Part shown: piece after piece, positions 1-9,164 of the stretch
Position numbering within the stretch: the stretch's first letter is position 1
Layout: each line of letters begins with the position of its first letter
Source: Levilactobacillus suantsaiihabitans
GTDB taxonomy: Bacteria > Bacillota > Bacilli > Lactobacillales > Lactobacillaceae
Assembly (NCBI RefSeq): GCF_004745505.1
Contig: NZ_RKLX01000015.1
Span: 1 to 64,000 of the forward strand
DNA length: 64,000 nt
Reading direction: 5' to 3'
Notes under the pieces: model-generated
Told to the model about the DNA's origin: nothing
Databases searched by the model: none
Seen by the model: the letters and a program-made list of their open reading frames with translations, nothing else
Translations under genes and position numbers: made by a program

Positions 1-107
1 ACCAAGTATCAAACCGCCCTACACATATTTGGTTTGTCGAAACAATGTTCAGTTTTCAAAGGTCTACCAAGTTATCAGAGAAGCAATCGCTCCGTGACAA
101 CTTTTAA
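1..107 (-). other. rRNA operon leader (partial, runs off left edge)
   Basis: Read on the minus strand, this stretch contains CCTTTGAAAACTGAACA followed by TTTCGACAAACC, a sequence typical of the leader just upstream of 16S rRNA in lactobacilli. It directly follows two strong tandem promoters. The 16S gene itself would lie beyond position 1 and is not visible, so the identity of the operon is inferred. Confidence 0.65.
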
Positions 108-136
108 AGTATATCATGTCGTTTAAAACGTGTCAA
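108..136 (-). promoter_or_regulatory. rrn promoter P2
   Basis: On the minus strand a perfect -35 box TTGACA (131-136) is separated by 17 bases from the -10 box TATACT (108-113). Near-consensus boxes with an rRNA-type leader downstream indicate the proximal rRNA promoter. Confidence 0.8.
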
Positions 137-219
137 CATCTTTTTTTATTTTGATTTGAATATTTATTCAATATTCAAATCTCTAAATCAAGTTGTTTTG
201 CGTCGTGACAACATAAATC

Positions 220-248
220 ATTGTATCAGTTACGTTTTAACTCGTCAA
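220..248 (-). promoter_or_regulatory. rrn promoter P1
   Basis: A second minus-strand promoter, TTGACG (243-248), 17-base spacer, TACAAT (220-225), lies about 110 bp upstream of P2. Tandem P1-P2 promoters are usual for rRNA operons of Firmicutes. Confidence 0.75.
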
Positions 249-374
249 GCACAATTTTGAATTTGTATGACTATTCATATAAATTGTTCTTTATGCATCG
301 GCTGCGTTAATCAGCAACAGGTAATATCTTATCAATTATCTGCATCCCGGTCAAGGGAATTTTCAGAATAAATC

Positions 375-406
375 AAAAAAAGAGCCTGGAAAAACCTCCC
401 AGACTC
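375..406 (-). terminator. dusB terminator (within repeat module R3)
   Basis: On the minus strand the stem GAGTCTGG...CCAGGCTC is followed by a run of seven T. It lies about 140 bp after the dusB stop and before the rRNA promoters, so it ends the housekeeping operon. Confidence 0.75.
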
Positions 407-449
407 ATTCACATCACTTTTATATAGCTGAAACGTGTGCCGTTCCGCT
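382..449 (-). repeat. Dispersed module R3, copy a
   Basis: This copy has a segment close to GCACGTTTCAGCTATGTAAAGG followed by a hairpin of the form GCCTGGGAGGTTTTCCAGGC, read on the minus strand. The same arrangement recurs near 2737, 31533 and 39017. Here the hairpin carries a T-run and works as a terminator. Confidence 0.6.
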
Positions 450-548
450 TAAACCTGATCACCAGCAATCCAAAATCAGAATTACTCGGTGATCAACCTC
501 AATGCTCGCTGGCTAATCGTCTTTGAGCCCACTCACCCTAGTGAGTTA

Positions 549-1562
549 TCAATCTGTAAAGCGGTGCACCGGTGTGCGTTGGCTACGAGCCGCCATTTTA
601 GCTAAAAAGTCATCTAACAACGTCATCATGACGGCTTCGTCCGTGGCATCCGTCAGCGCGACCTTGGTGCGGGCCGCGTGCGGAATGCCCTTTAGATAGT
701 AAGCGACCTGATTGCGAAAATCGCGTGGCCCCTCTACTGGCCCCTTGGCCTCACAGAGCTGATGCAAATGTTCCTTCGCCGTGGCAATTTTTTCTGCTGG
801 CGTGGGCTCCGGCAGAAGGTCCCCCGTCGCTAGGTACCGATTGATGCGCTGCAGGAGCCAGGGATTGCCCATGACCGCACGTCCGACCATCACGGCATCG
901 GCGCCGACCTCATCCAACATGCGTTTGGCATCCTGGGGGGTGCGCACATCCCCGTTACCCATAAAGGGAATCGTTAGGTGCTGGGCGACCTGCGCTAAGA
1001 TATCCCAGTCCGCGTGTCCCTGGTACATCTGCTTACGGGTCCGTCCGTGCATGGCAATGGCGCTGGCCCCGCCACTTTGCGCAGCTAGCGCATTTTCCAC
1101 CGCTAAAATGTGATGATCATCCCAGCCGGTACGCATCTTGACCGTCACCGGCTTATCGACTGCTGAGACAACTGCGGCGACCATATCATGGACCTTTTGT
1201 GGATCCAGAAGCCATTTGGCCCCGGCATCCGTGTTCACGACCTTATTGACCGGACAGCCCATGTTAATGTCGATAATGTCCGCATTGGTCTGCTGGTCGA
1301 CGTACTGGGCGGCCTGTACCAACGTTTCCTGCGTCCCGCCAAAAATCTGAATGCTCATCGGGTGCTCATGGGCATCGACCGCCATCATCTTGAGCGTCCG
1401 TTGATTGTGGTAGTGAATGCCCTGCCCGGAGATCATCTCACAGGTCACCAGCCCCGCACCAAACGACTTACAGATACGGCGAAAAGCGACGTTTGTGACC
1501 CCTGCCATTGGGGCGACCACCACGCGATTGGCAATTTCAACATCCCCAATTTTCCAAGACAT
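549..1562 (-). CDS. dusB: tRNA-dihydrouridine synthase DusB
   Basis: FMN-dependent enzyme that reduces uridines in tRNA D-loops to dihydrouridine, in the cytoplasm. The 337-residue protein has the family TIM barrel: APMAGVTNVAFR near residue 18, the active-site stretch NMGCPVNKV near 100 whose Cys is the expected proton donor, then KMRTGW, HGRTR and GNGDV. Its start lies 11 bases after the hslO stop, with AAGGAGG in between, so it is translated as the last gene of the pth-to-dusB operon. In many lactobacilli lysS follows this gene; here a terminator and rRNA promoters follow instead. Confidence 0.95.
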   Translation of the reverse strand: MSWKIGDVEIANRVVVAPMAGVTNVAFRRICKSFGAGLVTCEMISGQGIHYHNQRTLKMMAVDAHEHPMSIQIFGGTQETLVQAAQYVDQQTNADIIDINMGCPVNKVVNTDAGAKWLLDPQKVHDMVAAVVSAVDKPVTVKMRTGWDDHHILAVENALAAQSGGASAIAMHGRTRKQMYQGHADWDILAQVAQHLTIPFMGNGDVRTPQDAKRMLDEVGADAVMVGRAVMGNPWLLQRINRYLATGDLLPEPTPAEKIATAKEHLHQLCEAKGPVEGPRDFRNQVAYYLKGIPHAARTKVALTDATDEAVMMTLLDDFLAKMAARSQRTPVHRFTD

Positions 1563-1573
1563 GTGCGGCCTCC

Positions 1574-2461
1574 TTACTTGGCCTGAGCCTGGGCGAGAAT
1601 CTGCCGCAACTCGTCTTCTGAGTATTCATACTTGGTTCCGCAGAAATGACAAACGGCCTCTGCACCGTGGTCCTGATCGATCATTTCTTGTAAGGCCGCC
1701 GGTTGAATGGCTGCCAGCGACTTGGCAAACCGTTCCTTAGAGCAGTCACACTTGAAGGAGACTGGCATCTTCTGCAAAATCTTGATCTTTTCGTCTTTGA
1801 ACAGTAACTGGAGAATCTCTTCTGGTGTCTGCCCGTCCAACAGCAGTTCTGAGACCATCGGCATTTCCTTGAGCCGTTGTTCCAGTCGTGAAATGGCCGC
1901 GTCGGAGGCCCCCGGCATGGTTTGAATCATGAAGCCCCCGGCCACCTTGACCGTGTTGTTGGGTTGCACGAATACCGACACACCGACCGCACTTGGAATC
2001 TGTTCGGATTTGGCCAGGTAATAGGTAAAATCTTCGCCCAGCTCACCAGAGATCAGCGGCACCTGTCCCGTGTAGGGTTGTCCCAAGCCTTGATCCTTGG
2101 TGACCGTCAACATCCCGTTGACCCCCACGGCCTTCTTAACGTCGATCTTGTGCTTTTCGTTCAACGGCAGGCTCACGTGTGGGTATTGCAAATAGCCCTT
2201 GACCGTCCCGTTGGCATTGCCGTCCGCCACGATAGCGCCGACGGGTCCGTGACCATTGACCTTGACCGTTAGATTTTCTTCACCCTTCAATAGGGAGGTT
2301 GACAACAACATGGTCCCAATCAAGGTCCGCCCCAAAGCTGCCGTGGCGGCACTCCAGGTGTCGTGTCGTTGTTGGGCTTCGGCCACGGTCTCGGTCGCAT
2401 CGACCACATAGGCCCGGAACATCCCATCATCAATCAAACTTTTTACTAAATAATCTGCCAT
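1574..2461 (-). CDS. hslO: Redox-regulated chaperone Hsp33
   Basis: Holdase chaperone activated by oxidation; in the reduced state four cysteines bind zinc. The C-terminal zinc site is visible as CDC (near residue 236) and CHFC (near 269), with the N-terminal substrate-binding domain starting MADYLVKSLIDDG. I placed the start at this Met, giving 295 residues, the usual family length. AAAGGACG lies about 10 bases upstream, whereas the longer frame opening 33 bases earlier has no ribosome site. It lies between ftsH and dusB, as in related lactobacilli. Confidence 0.93.
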   Translation of the reverse strand: MADYLVKSLIDDGMFRAYVVDATETVAEAQQRHDTWSAATAALGRTLIGTMLLSTSLLKGEENLTVKVNGHGPVGAIVADGNANGTVKGYLQYPHVSLPLNEKHKIDVKKAVGVNGMLTVTKDQGLGQPYTGQVPLISGELGEDFTYYLAKSEQIPSAVGVSVFVQPNNTVKVAGGFMIQTMPGASDAAISRLEQRLKEMPMVSELLLDGQTPEEILQLLFKDEKIKILQKMPVSFKCDCSKERFAKSLAAIQPAALQEMIDQDHGAEAVCHFCGTKYEYSEDELRQILAQAQAK

Positions 2462-2494
2462 TCTTGTAAACGTCCTTTCGTGTCTTTTCACCAT

Positions 2495-2736
2495 GCCCTA
2501 CCTTACCAGAAACCGCGGCTTTTGCAAATAGTAACGACTGTGAGCGTCCTGGTCGCCGGTCGTTTACTTGAGATTTATTGGCCACTCAAGTCGACTTTCC
2601 CAAGGCGCATATCAGATTGCCGCCATTTACTTACCCGGGCCACTCTCACGGGGTTGTCAGCGATAGTCACTAATCACGGCTGTCTTTGCCAGCGGGTCAC
2701 CTACTGCCTCGCCCCAACATCCGGGTCGTTACCCAC
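2495..2736. other. Intergenic, no gene seen
   Basis: Together with the R3 module and the ftsH terminator this fills the 421-bp gap between hslO and ftsH. I see no coding region with a ribosome site, and no clear promoter for hslO, which may have its own one here. Confidence 0.4.
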
Positions 2737-2818
2737 GAGCCTGAGGCAAAACCTCCCAGGCTCGTTCGCGTTACCTTTACTTAGCTGAAACGTGCGCCAA
2801 AAGGCAGCCGGTTCCGCT
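2737..2818 (-). repeat. Dispersed module R3, copy b
   Basis: Read on the minus strand it matches the R3 core (CACGTTTCAGCTAAGTAAAGG) followed by the hairpin GAGCCTGGGAGGTTTTGCCTCAGGCTC, but without a T-run, so this hairpin is probably not a terminator. It lies downstream of the ftsH terminator and upstream of hslO. Confidence 0.6.
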
Positions 2819-2845
2819 CTCGTTACCCCCACCCTAAATGCCAAA

Positions 2846-2873
2846 CAAAAAGAGCGAGATGCAGGTCTCGCCC
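2846..2873 (-). terminator. ftsH terminator
   Basis: Minus-strand stem GGGCGAGA...TCTCGCTC followed by TTTTTG, starting 9 bases after the ftsH stop. Confidence 0.8.
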
Positions 2874-2882
2874 TTCGTGTGA

Positions 2883-4991
2883 CTATTCTGAATGATCGGT
2901 GTCATCGTGTGAATCGTCTGCTGCCGAACTTGCCGCTGAATCAGCCGCTGAGGACTGGTTTTGGGCCGCGGACGAAGCTAACTTAGCTTCCGTAGAAGCT
3001 TGTCGTTGGGCTTCACGCCGTTCTAATTCGCGCTTGGATTCTTCAAACGTGGCCGCCTTTTCGCTTGGAAATTCGTCATTGCCGTCCTTTTCCGGCATCT
3101 TCCCAGTGTTAAACAAGCTGAGAATTTGCTTTTCGTCCAGCGTTTCGTATTTCAGCAAGGCATCCGCAATAATCTTGTGTTCTGCTTTGTGTTCTTCCAG
3201 AATCTTCCGGGCAGTGTCGTGCGCTTCCCCGATGATCCGGCGAACTTCGCTATCAATTAAGTTAGCCGTGTGTTCTGAGTAACTTGGTTGACCGGGGTAG
3301 CCAGCACCAGCAAATGGTTGGCCGCCAGCACTTTCCAGCGCAACGGTCCCTAAGGCGTCACTCATCCCGTATTGGGTTACCATGGAACGGGCAATTTGCG
3401 TTGCCTGTTCAAAGTCATTGGAGGCCCCGGATGATTCGGAGTGGAAGATTAACTCTTCGGCCGTCCGACCACCCATTAAGCCGGCAATCTGTTCCATGGC
3501 ATCCTTCTTGGACATCAGCATTTGGTCTTCCCGTGGGAGCATGATGGCGTACCCGCCAGCACGACCACGAGGGACAATCGTTACCTTGTGGACCACGCGG
3601 GCGTCGTTTAAGACTAACCCAACAACGGTATGCCCCGCTTCGTGGTAAGCCACCGTCTTGCGCTCCTCGGGACTGATGACCCGGTCCTTCTTAGCTGGCC
3701 CAGCGATAACGCGGTCTTCGGCTTCATCCAAATCAGAAGCGTCGATCTGCGTCTTATTCCGCCGTGCCGCCAGTAAGGCCGCTTCGTTCAAGAGGTTTTC
3801 CAAATCAGCCCCGACAAAGCCAGGGGTTTGCTTGGAAATTTCCTTTAAATCAACGTCATTAGCTAATGGCTTGTTCTTAGCGTGAACCTTCAGAATCGCT
3901 TCACGACCCTTAACGTCTGGCCGACCCACTAAGATCTTCCGGTCAAACCGGCCTGGCCGCAGCAAGGCAGGGTCCAACACGTCTGAACGGTTGGTAGCGG
4001 CCATCACAATGACGCCTTCACTCCCAGTAAACCCGTCCATTTCAACCAGCAATTGGTTCAACGTTTGTTCACGTTCATCGTGGCCACCGCCCATGCCGGC
4101 ACCCCGTTGACGACCAACCGCATCAATTTCATCAATGAAGATGATGGAAGGTGCGGCCTTCTTGGCCTGTTCAAACAGATCCCGGACACGACTGGCCCCG
4201 ACACCAACGAACATTTCCACGAAATCTGACCCAGAAATCGAGAAGAATGGTACAGCGGCTTCACCAGCCACCGCCTTCGCTAGCAACGTTTTACCAGTAC
4301 CAGGTGGGCCCTCAAGTAAAACCCCAGATGGGATCCGGGCACCTAATGAAACAAACTTACGCGGATTCTTCAAGAACTCGACAACTTCGACCAGTTCTTG
4401 TTTTTCCTCCTCCTCACCAGCAACGTCAGCAAAGCGAACCTTGTTTTCCTTGCTGTCGGCTGGTTTGGCCTTGCTCTTCCCAAAGTTCATGACACGGCCA
4501 TTGCCGCCGCCTTGGCCGGCTTGACCCATCATCATGTAGAAGAAGAAGAAGAAAATGACTAGTGGCGCTACGTAGACTAACAAGTTAATCCAGAAGCCAC
4601 TCGACTCTTCAGCTTTGGTGTTGACCTTTACATTGTGACTCTTGGCGGTCTTGTCAATCTCGGAAACCGTCGAGTTATTCGTCAAGACTTGCGTGGTGAA
4701 GCTGGTCACAGCGGTGCTTTGTGAACCGCCGAGACTAAAGCCTGTATTGGTCGTCCGCTTTTGGGCGTTCCGATACTCACCGGTAATCTTGTAAACTCCC
4801 CCGGAAGGTTGAATGGAGAAATTCTTGATCTTGTTCGCATTTAAATCTTTAACGAACTGACTCGATTGGATTTCTTGGGATTGTGAGCTGCTGTTGTTAC
4901 CGTTAAACAAGTAAACAACACCAATGACCAACAAGAAGATCACAATGTAAAATAGACTATTACGAAACAGCCCATTTCGTCGATTATTCAT
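2883..4991 (-). CDS. ftsH: ATP-dependent zinc metalloprotease FtsH
   Basis: Membrane-bound AAA+ protease that degrades damaged or unassembled membrane proteins and short-lived regulators. In order along its 702 residues: TM helix at about 11-29, an extracytoplasmic region, a second TM helix at about 134-154, Walker A GPPGTGKT at 228-235, Walker B IIFIDEID at 283-290, and the zinc motif HEAGH at 450-454. The last 60 residues are Ala/Ser/Glu/Asp-rich and low-complexity, as in other lactobacilli. It lies downstream of hpt, the conserved tilS-hpt-ftsH order of Firmicutes. Confidence 0.97.
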   Translation of the reverse strand: MNNRRNGLFRNSLFYIVIFLLVIGVVYLFNGNNSSSQSQEIQSSQFVKDLNANKIKNFSIQPSGGVYKITGEYRNAQKRTTNTGFSLGGSQSTAVTSFTTQVLTNNSTVSEIDKTAKSHNVKVNTKAEESSGFWINLLVYVAPLVIFFFFFYMMMGQAGQGGGNGRVMNFGKSKAKPADSKENKVRFADVAGEEEEKQELVEVVEFLKNPRKFVSLGARIPSGVLLEGPPGTGKTLLAKAVAGEAAVPFFSISGSDFVEMFVGVGASRVRDLFEQAKKAAPSIIFIDEIDAVGRQRGAGMGGGHDEREQTLNQLLVEMDGFTGSEGVIVMAATNRSDVLDPALLRPGRFDRKILVGRPDVKGREAILKVHAKNKPLANDVDLKEISKQTPGFVGADLENLLNEAALLAARRNKTQIDASDLDEAEDRVIAGPAKKDRVISPEERKTVAYHEAGHTVVGLVLNDARVVHKVTIVPRGRAGGYAIMLPREDQMLMSKKDAMEQIAGLMGGRTAEELIFHSESSGASNDFEQATQIARSMVTQYGMSDALGTVALESAGGQPFAGAGYPGQPSYSEHTANLIDSEVRRIIGEAHDTARKILEEHKAEHKIIADALLKYETLDEKQILSLFNTGKMPEKDGNDEFPSEKAATFEESKRELERREAQRQASTEAKLASSAAQNQSSAADSAASSAADDSHDDTDHSE

Positions 4992-5098
4992 GTCGTGCCT
5001 CCTTACCCACAGTTCCCAGCATTAAGATAGGAACAGAATTTAGGGCAAATGCCCCTTAACTAAATAAGATGTTATCACAATTGACTATCATTGACTAA

Positions 5099-5641
5099 TT
5101 ATTTATCTGAATAGACTGAGGGCTTTAAAACACCAACGTACGGAAGGTTACGGTACTTTTCTTCATAGTCCAGACCATAGCCCACGACAAACTCACTCGG
5201 CACGTTGAACCCAACGTAGTCCGCCTTGGCCTCAACCACGCGGCCACTGGGTTTGTCCATCAAGGTGCAGACCTTGATCGACTTGGCGTTTCTGTCCTTC
5301 AACAGGTCTTCCAAGTACTTCAAAGTCCGCCCGGTGTCGATAATGTCTTCAACTAACAAAATATCGCGACCGGCAACGTCGGTATCCAGGTCCTTGAGTA
5401 ACTTGATGGTCCCGGAAGAAGCCGTGCCGCCGTTGTAACTGGAGACGTCAATAAAGTCAATCGTTGCGTAAATATCCATGTCGCGGATCACGTCGGTCAT
5501 AAACAAGATGGCCCCCTTCAACACACAGATGATCAAGGGCGTCTTGTCTTTGTAATCCTCGGCGAGTTGCGTGCCTAACCGTTTGCAAGCTGCGGCAATG
5601 TCTTCCTCACTGTAAAGGACCTTTAAAATATCGTTATTCAT
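5099..5641 (-). CDS. hpt: Hypoxanthine phosphoribosyltransferase
   Basis: Purine salvage enzyme that joins hypoxanthine or guanine to PRPP, giving IMP or GMP. The PRPP-binding motif [13 protein letters not shown] lies near residue 91, followed by the base-specificity region [11 protein letters not shown] chose the Met of [19 protein letters not shown] precedes it and the resulting 180 residues match the family. The gap to the tilS stop is 16 bases, so the two are coupled. In Bacillus subtilis HprT and TilS interact to activate ftsH transcription; the shared order suggests this may hold here, but that is inference. Confidence 0.95.
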   Translation of the reverse strand: MNNDILKVLYSEEDIAAACKRLGTQLAEDYKDKTPLIICVLKGAILFMTDVIRDMDIYATIDFIDVSSYNGGTASSGTIKLLKDLDTDVAGRDILLVEDIIDTGRTLKYLEDLLKDRNAKSIKVCTLMDKPSGRVVEAKADYVGFNVPSEFVVGYGLDYEEKYRNLPYVGVLKPSVYSDK

Positions 5642-5657
5642 GCTGTTCCCCTTTCGC

Positions 5658-7025
5658 CTATTCATGTTTCCAAACAATATGATAGTTTTTTGTGTGCGGC
5701 CGTGGTGGGTAGACCGACCACTTCACCCCCAACAGGGCCAACACGTCTCCCGTCGCCGTGACCAAAACGACTTGCCGTGAGCGCTCATCTTGGGGCACCT
5801 TGGCATTGATCAATGCCCGGCGGACCGACTGATGATGCCCCGTGGCCAGCCGTAAGCGGTCACCCGGTTGCCACGATCGGACCATCAAGGGTAACTGGTC
5901 CGGCGTCAGGGCCACCGTTTCGTGGGGAGAAAGCGTTGGTTGCTGTGCTGTGGTAAAGCAACCAATCTGCCAGCCGTTACCAACCGACCGCCATTGGTTT
6001 AAGTCTACCATAAATCTAAAATGTTCCACGGATTTTTCCTTGAATTTTTTCGGTTGTAAAAATTGAAAGCGGTCATACGTTTTAATGAATACCCAATCTC
6101 GACCGAACGCCACGGTGCCCGTGGGGTGTTGCGTACTGGCCAACAGTTGTAAACAAGCCGTCAAATGGGTCTCGCTCACCGACGTGCCGGGAGCGGTCCG
6201 ACTGAGCAAGCGGGCTAACAACAGTCGCTGCTCCGCAATCGGCGCGGCCAACAGGCGCTCCGTTTGCCCCGTCACCGGGGTATGAGACGTCACGATGCGG
6301 GCCAATTGCTGGTCCAGCGACCGGTTGGCGACGGCTAGGGTCGCCTGTAGCTGTTGCGCGTATCCATTTAAATGCTGGACGACCTGCGGATTCTCCCGTT
6401 GCAGTTGCGGCAAAATCTCGTGACGCACCCGATTCCGGCTGGCAACCAGTGACTGATTCGTGGCATCTTCGTACCAAGGCAGCTGCTGCTCACGCGCGTA
6501 GGCCACCAACTGGGCCTTGGTAAAGGGCAGCAGCGGGTGAATCACTTGGCCCGGTGCCAATGGTCGGCTCGCAGCCATGCCGGTCAGCTGATCCAGTTGG
6601 CCCCCGCGTATCAGTTTCAACAGTATCGTTTCTGCCTGTTCATCGGCCTGATGCGCCGTGGCCACCCAGGCGGCGTGCTGTTGTTGCAACTGTTTTTGAA
6701 AGAACTGGTAACGAAACGCGCGGGCCGCCGCCTCGATGCCGTGCGTGGGATGGGCCGCGCTTGGCCAAGTTGCCACCGCCAATGGGAGCTGGTGGTCGGC
6801 ACACCATTGGCGTAAAAAGGCCTCTTCCGTCTGACTCTGCTGACGCAACTGATGATTGACATGCACCACCGTGATGGCTGGTCGTTGCGTCGCTGGTAGC
6901 CGGGAAATCAACTGCAGCAGCACCATGGAATCCACACCGGTCGACACCGCCACTAAGACACGTCGCTTAGGGTCGGCCCAGCCGTTGGCCCGCCAATTTT
7001 GCTGAAAGGCCGTTTCTAGTGTCAC
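5658..7025 (-). CDS. tilS: tRNA(Ile)-lysidine synthetase TilS
   Basis: Modifies cytidine 34 of the CAU-anticodon tRNA-Ile to lysidine using ATP and lysine, converting the tRNA from Met to Ile decoding; essential in most bacteria. The N-terminal PP-loop is visible as [13 protein letters not shown] near residues 25-37 (STGVDS in place of the commoner SGGVDS). The 455-residue length includes the C-terminal substrate-binding domains, with PGDRL near 375 as the usual TilS-C motif. It lies between the S1-domain gene and hpt. Confidence 0.93.
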   Translation of the reverse strand: MTLETAFQQNWRANGWADPKRRVLVAVSTGVDSMVLLQLISRLPATQRPAITVVHVNHQLRQQSQTEEAFLRQWCADHQLPLAVATWPSAAHPTHGIEAAARAFRYQFFQKQLQQQHAAWVATAHQADEQAETILLKLIRGGQLDQLTGMAASRPLAPGQVIHPLLPFTKAQLVAYAREQQLPWYEDATNQSLVASRNRVRHEILPQLQRENPQVVQHLNGYAQQLQATLAVANRSLDQQLARIVTSHTPVTGQTERLLAAPIAEQRLLLARLLSRTAPGTSVSETHLTACLQLLASTQHPTGTVAFGRDWVFIKTYDRFQFLQPKKFKEKSVEHFRFMVDLNQWRSVGNGWQIGCFTTAQQPTLSPHETVALTPDQLPLMVRSWQPGDRLRLATGHHQSVRRALINAKVPQDERSRQVVLVTATGDVLALLGVKWSVYPPRPHTKNYHIVWKHE

Positions 7026-7050
7026 CCATCACACCCCCACTTCCGTTAGC

Positions 7051-7074
7051 AAAAAGGGCCGCACGAATGCGGTC
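7051..7074 (-). terminator. Terminator after S1-domain gene
   Basis: Minus-strand stem GGACCGCA TTCG TGCGGCCC followed by TTTTT, about 15 bases after the stop. Because tilS starts just downstream, it probably reduces rather than abolishes read-through, or tilS has its own promoter. Confidence 0.75.
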
Positions 7075-7089
7075 CTGATTGAAGGCAGA

Positions 7090-7635
7090 TTAGCTGCGCC
7101 GGCCACCACGGCCACCACGCTTACCTTCAGTGTTACGTTTAATCGTTGCCAAACGGTCCTCACTTTGCTTCAAGAACCCTGACATCAAGTCGTCGAAGCT
7201 TTCTTCATGTTTAGCCGAGTGATGCCCTGAGAAACGGCCATTCGCTGAACCGTGATGTGGCCGCGACCCGTTGTTTTCAAACCGTCGGCCACCATGACCG
7301 TGGTTTTCCCCACCACGATTGCCGTGGAAGTCACGGTTGCCGCCGTGATTGTTCTCACGGTGTTCGTTGTGGTTGTGATGTGGCCGTTCTGACGCCGGAT
7401 GGTCCGTCGCCTTACGAATCGACAGCCCAATCTTTCCATCATTGCCCACGGTTAATACCTTAACCGTTACCTCGTCACCAACGGATAACACGTCATGGAT
7501 ATCCTTAACATACCCGTCAGAAATTTCACTAATGTGCACCAGCCCGGTCTTGTGGTCACCTAAATCAACAAATGCACCAAAGTTCGTAATTCCGGAGACC
7601 TTTCCGGTAACTTTAGCTCCAACCTCGATTGCCAT
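7090..7635 (-). CDS. S1-domain RNA-binding protein (YabR-like)
   Basis: One N-terminal S1 OB-fold (residues about 1-72; GKVSGITNFGAFVDLGDHKTGLVHISEIS core is seen in part as TNFGAFVDLG and LVHISEI) makes it an RNA-binding, probably ribosome- or mRNA-associated protein like B. subtilis YabR. The remaining 110 residues are a basic low-complexity tail rich in His, Asn, Gly and Arg (HNHNEHRENNHGGNR and similar), ending RGGRGGRRS. I used the ATG of MAIEVGAKV; a TTG 6 bases earlier sits at better spacing (6 bases) from AAGGAGG and is a real alternative. It lies between divIC and tilS. Confidence 0.85.
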   Translation of the reverse strand: MAIEVGAKVTGKVSGITNFGAFVDLGDHKTGLVHISEISDGYVKDIHDVLSVGDEVTVKVLTVGNDGKIGLSIRKATDHPASERPHHNHNEHRENNHGGNRDFHGNRGGENHGHGGRRFENNGSRPHHGSANGRFSGHHSAKHEESFDDLMSGFLKQSEDRLATIKRNTEGKRGGRGGRRS

Positions 7636-7892
7636 AAACAAGAAGTTCCTCCTTAAAATAAGTGCTTTCAGTATAACACAATTCTCCCCAATGCCACACG
7701 TCCAAACAAAAAAATTACAGCCCCTTGACCAACTTTTTATCGCCCGGTAAACCTTGTTAAATTAACTTTCGCTCCAATTAGTCAGCACATCAAACGGTTG
7801 CGCTAACGATGTAAACCAGGGACACGGGTGGCGATTATTTCGCGTGCCGACCATGACTCCGGTCACCCACTACGCCAAGGCACCACCCTATC

Positions 7893-7924
7893 AAAAAGAG
7901 CCCAGGAATCAAATCCCAGACTCT
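7893..7924 (-). terminator. divIC terminator
   Basis: Minus-strand stem GAGTCTGGGAT...ATTCCTGGGCTC followed by TTTTTG, directly after the divIC stop. Confidence 0.75.
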
Positions 7925-7934
7925 TGTAATAACC

Positions 7935-8342
7935 TTACTTCGCCGTCACGTCACTGGCGTGGTCGCCCGGGAGACTGTAAATCGTCTCACCGGTCTTGGA
8001 GTAATAGTACTTGGACCGAATCAACTGGCCCAAGTAATCCTTATCGTTTAGCTGCTTGATTTCTAGCTTCAAGTCGGCATTCTTCGCCTGGGACTTGGCC
8101 AGGCGTTGTTTGCTAGTCGTGACTTGCTGATCGACTTGGTGCAGGCTGGCGTGGCTTCTGATCAACTGGACACCCAAAATGACCGCAAATACCGCGAACA
8201 CCACGAGGATTCGGGTAGCTCGCCGCATGCGCCGATGGCCCAACCAGTGGTGATGGTGCACAACCGCCTGTTGGTGATCTAATTTCCGCGTATAATCGTT
8301 TTCCAGTCGTTGAATCTTTGCCGTCGGTTTCGCGTCCGCCAT
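7935..8342 (-). CDS. divIC: Septum formation initiator DivIC
   Basis: Bitopic division protein that forms a complex with FtsL and DivIB at the septum. It has a basic N-terminal cytosolic part, a TM helix at about 46-66 (RILVVFAVFAVILGVQLI), an extracellular coiled coil, and the family C-terminal signature YLGQLIRSKYYYSKTGE. I set the start at MADAK (135 residues): GAGGAG lies 8 bases before it, while the upstream GTG overlaps that site. A HHHH cluster just before the membrane helix is unusual. Upstream, a 190-bp structured repeat separates it from rqcP, although the two genes are adjacent in the ancestral operon. Confidence 0.9.
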   Translation of the reverse strand: MADAKPTAKIQRLENDYTRKLDHQQAVVHHHHWLGHRRMRRATRILVVFAVFAVILGVQLIRSHASLHQVDQQVTTSKQRLAKSQAKNADLKLEIKQLNDKDYLGQLIRSKYYYSKTGETIYSLPGDHASDVTAK

Positions 8343-8486
8343 GGCCCTCACTCCTCAGTTTTCACCAGATAGTTTAACTTGAGTATAGCAAGTTTCAAAT
8401 ACCACGTCTACCGCCTTACGCACATTGTAAAACATTCGTCACATTCCGCGGTATACCAAGCATTGGCTTGGCAACACTTACCATGC

Positions 8487-8688
8487 TGGTCGCCTACCGT
8501 TCGCCAAATACGGGCTGGAACGCGGTGGGCGGACCGGTCGAGCCAAAGGGCGGTCTCGTCCTCGCTTTGAGCCGGCAACCCGCGTCTCAAAGACGCCAGT
8601 TCCCTAAGCGACGTGAACCGTGTCACTAAGGGAGCTCCCACGGCTGAGCCCGTATTTGGCTTCACTCTCGGCTACGGTAGTGCTTGGC
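8487..8688 (+). repeat. Structured repeat family F1, copy 1
   Basis: About 190 bp with the F1 plan: outer arms CCAAATACGGGCT (8504-8516) and AGCCCGTATTTGG (8647-8659), inner hairpins around GGTCGAG/CTCGTCC, CTTTGAG/CTCAAAG and CAGTTCCCTAAGCG/CACTAAGGGAGCT. The flanks GCCTACCGTTCG and CTCTCGGCTACGGT are shared with other copies. It lies between rqcP and divIC inside the operon. Confidence 0.85.
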
Positions 8689-8890
8689 AGCCTCGTCAGG
8701 TTTTACGGCTAAGTTTGTTAAGTCAGTGAGGACAAATATGCCTATCCGCCGGCAATAACTAAGCGTAGTGCCAGCGAACCACAGCCTGTCCTGAGGCTGC
8801 CGACGTTTCCCACAACAGACAGAACGCCTAATATGCGAACGCTAGGCGACCAGCCCCGAATGTATTGCCAGTCTACGCGCGTCTATAAAG
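8689..8890. other. Intergenic, no gene seen
   Basis: Non-coding sequence between repeat copy F1-1 and rqcP. The part near 8788-8822 (CTGCCGACGTTTCCCACAACAGACAGAACGC) weakly resembles the end of the F2 repeat and may be a decayed remnant. Confidence 0.35.
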
Positions 8891-9163
8891 TTAGTCTTGG
8901 CGGAAGTCTTGGGCGTACTCTTCCTTGACGATGGTGTACATCCGTTCCGCGTCGTCCTTTTTCGTGGTTTCCAGAAGCTCGTCGACTTGGACCGTCAACG
9001 TTTTGTTCCCGAACTTGATAACTAACTCATCCTTAGGGGCGACTTCCGTTGAGGACTTGGCGACCTTCCCGTTGATTTCGATCCGGCCTTTGTCCGCAAT
9101 TTCCTTAGCGACTGAACGCCGCTTGATGATCCGTGAGACTTTTAAATATTTATCTAATCGCAT
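8891..9163 (-). CDS. rqcP: RqcP-like S4-domain RNA-binding protein
   Basis: Small S4-domain protein (90 residues) of the Hsp15/YabO group. In B. subtilis RqcP works with RqcH on stalled 50S subunits to add Ala tails during ribosome quality control. The S4 fold is visible from [16 protein letters not shown] to [11 protein letters not shown], with lysine/arginine residues for rRNA binding. Its ATG is one base past the stop of the upstream flippase gene, with GGAGG inside the end of that gene, so translation is coupled. Confidence 0.88.
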   Translation of the reverse strand: MRLDKYLKVSRIIKRRSVAKEIADKGRIEINGKVAKSSTEVAPKDELVIKFGNKTLTVQVDELLETTKKDDAERMYTIVKEEYAQDFRQD

Positions 9164-9164
9164 A

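Noticed and set aside
8408-8665. Frames of 60-90 codons running through the F1 repeats
   Set aside because: They recur in all F1 copies because the repeat lacks stops in some frames; they follow the repeat, not a gene, and lack ribosome sites.
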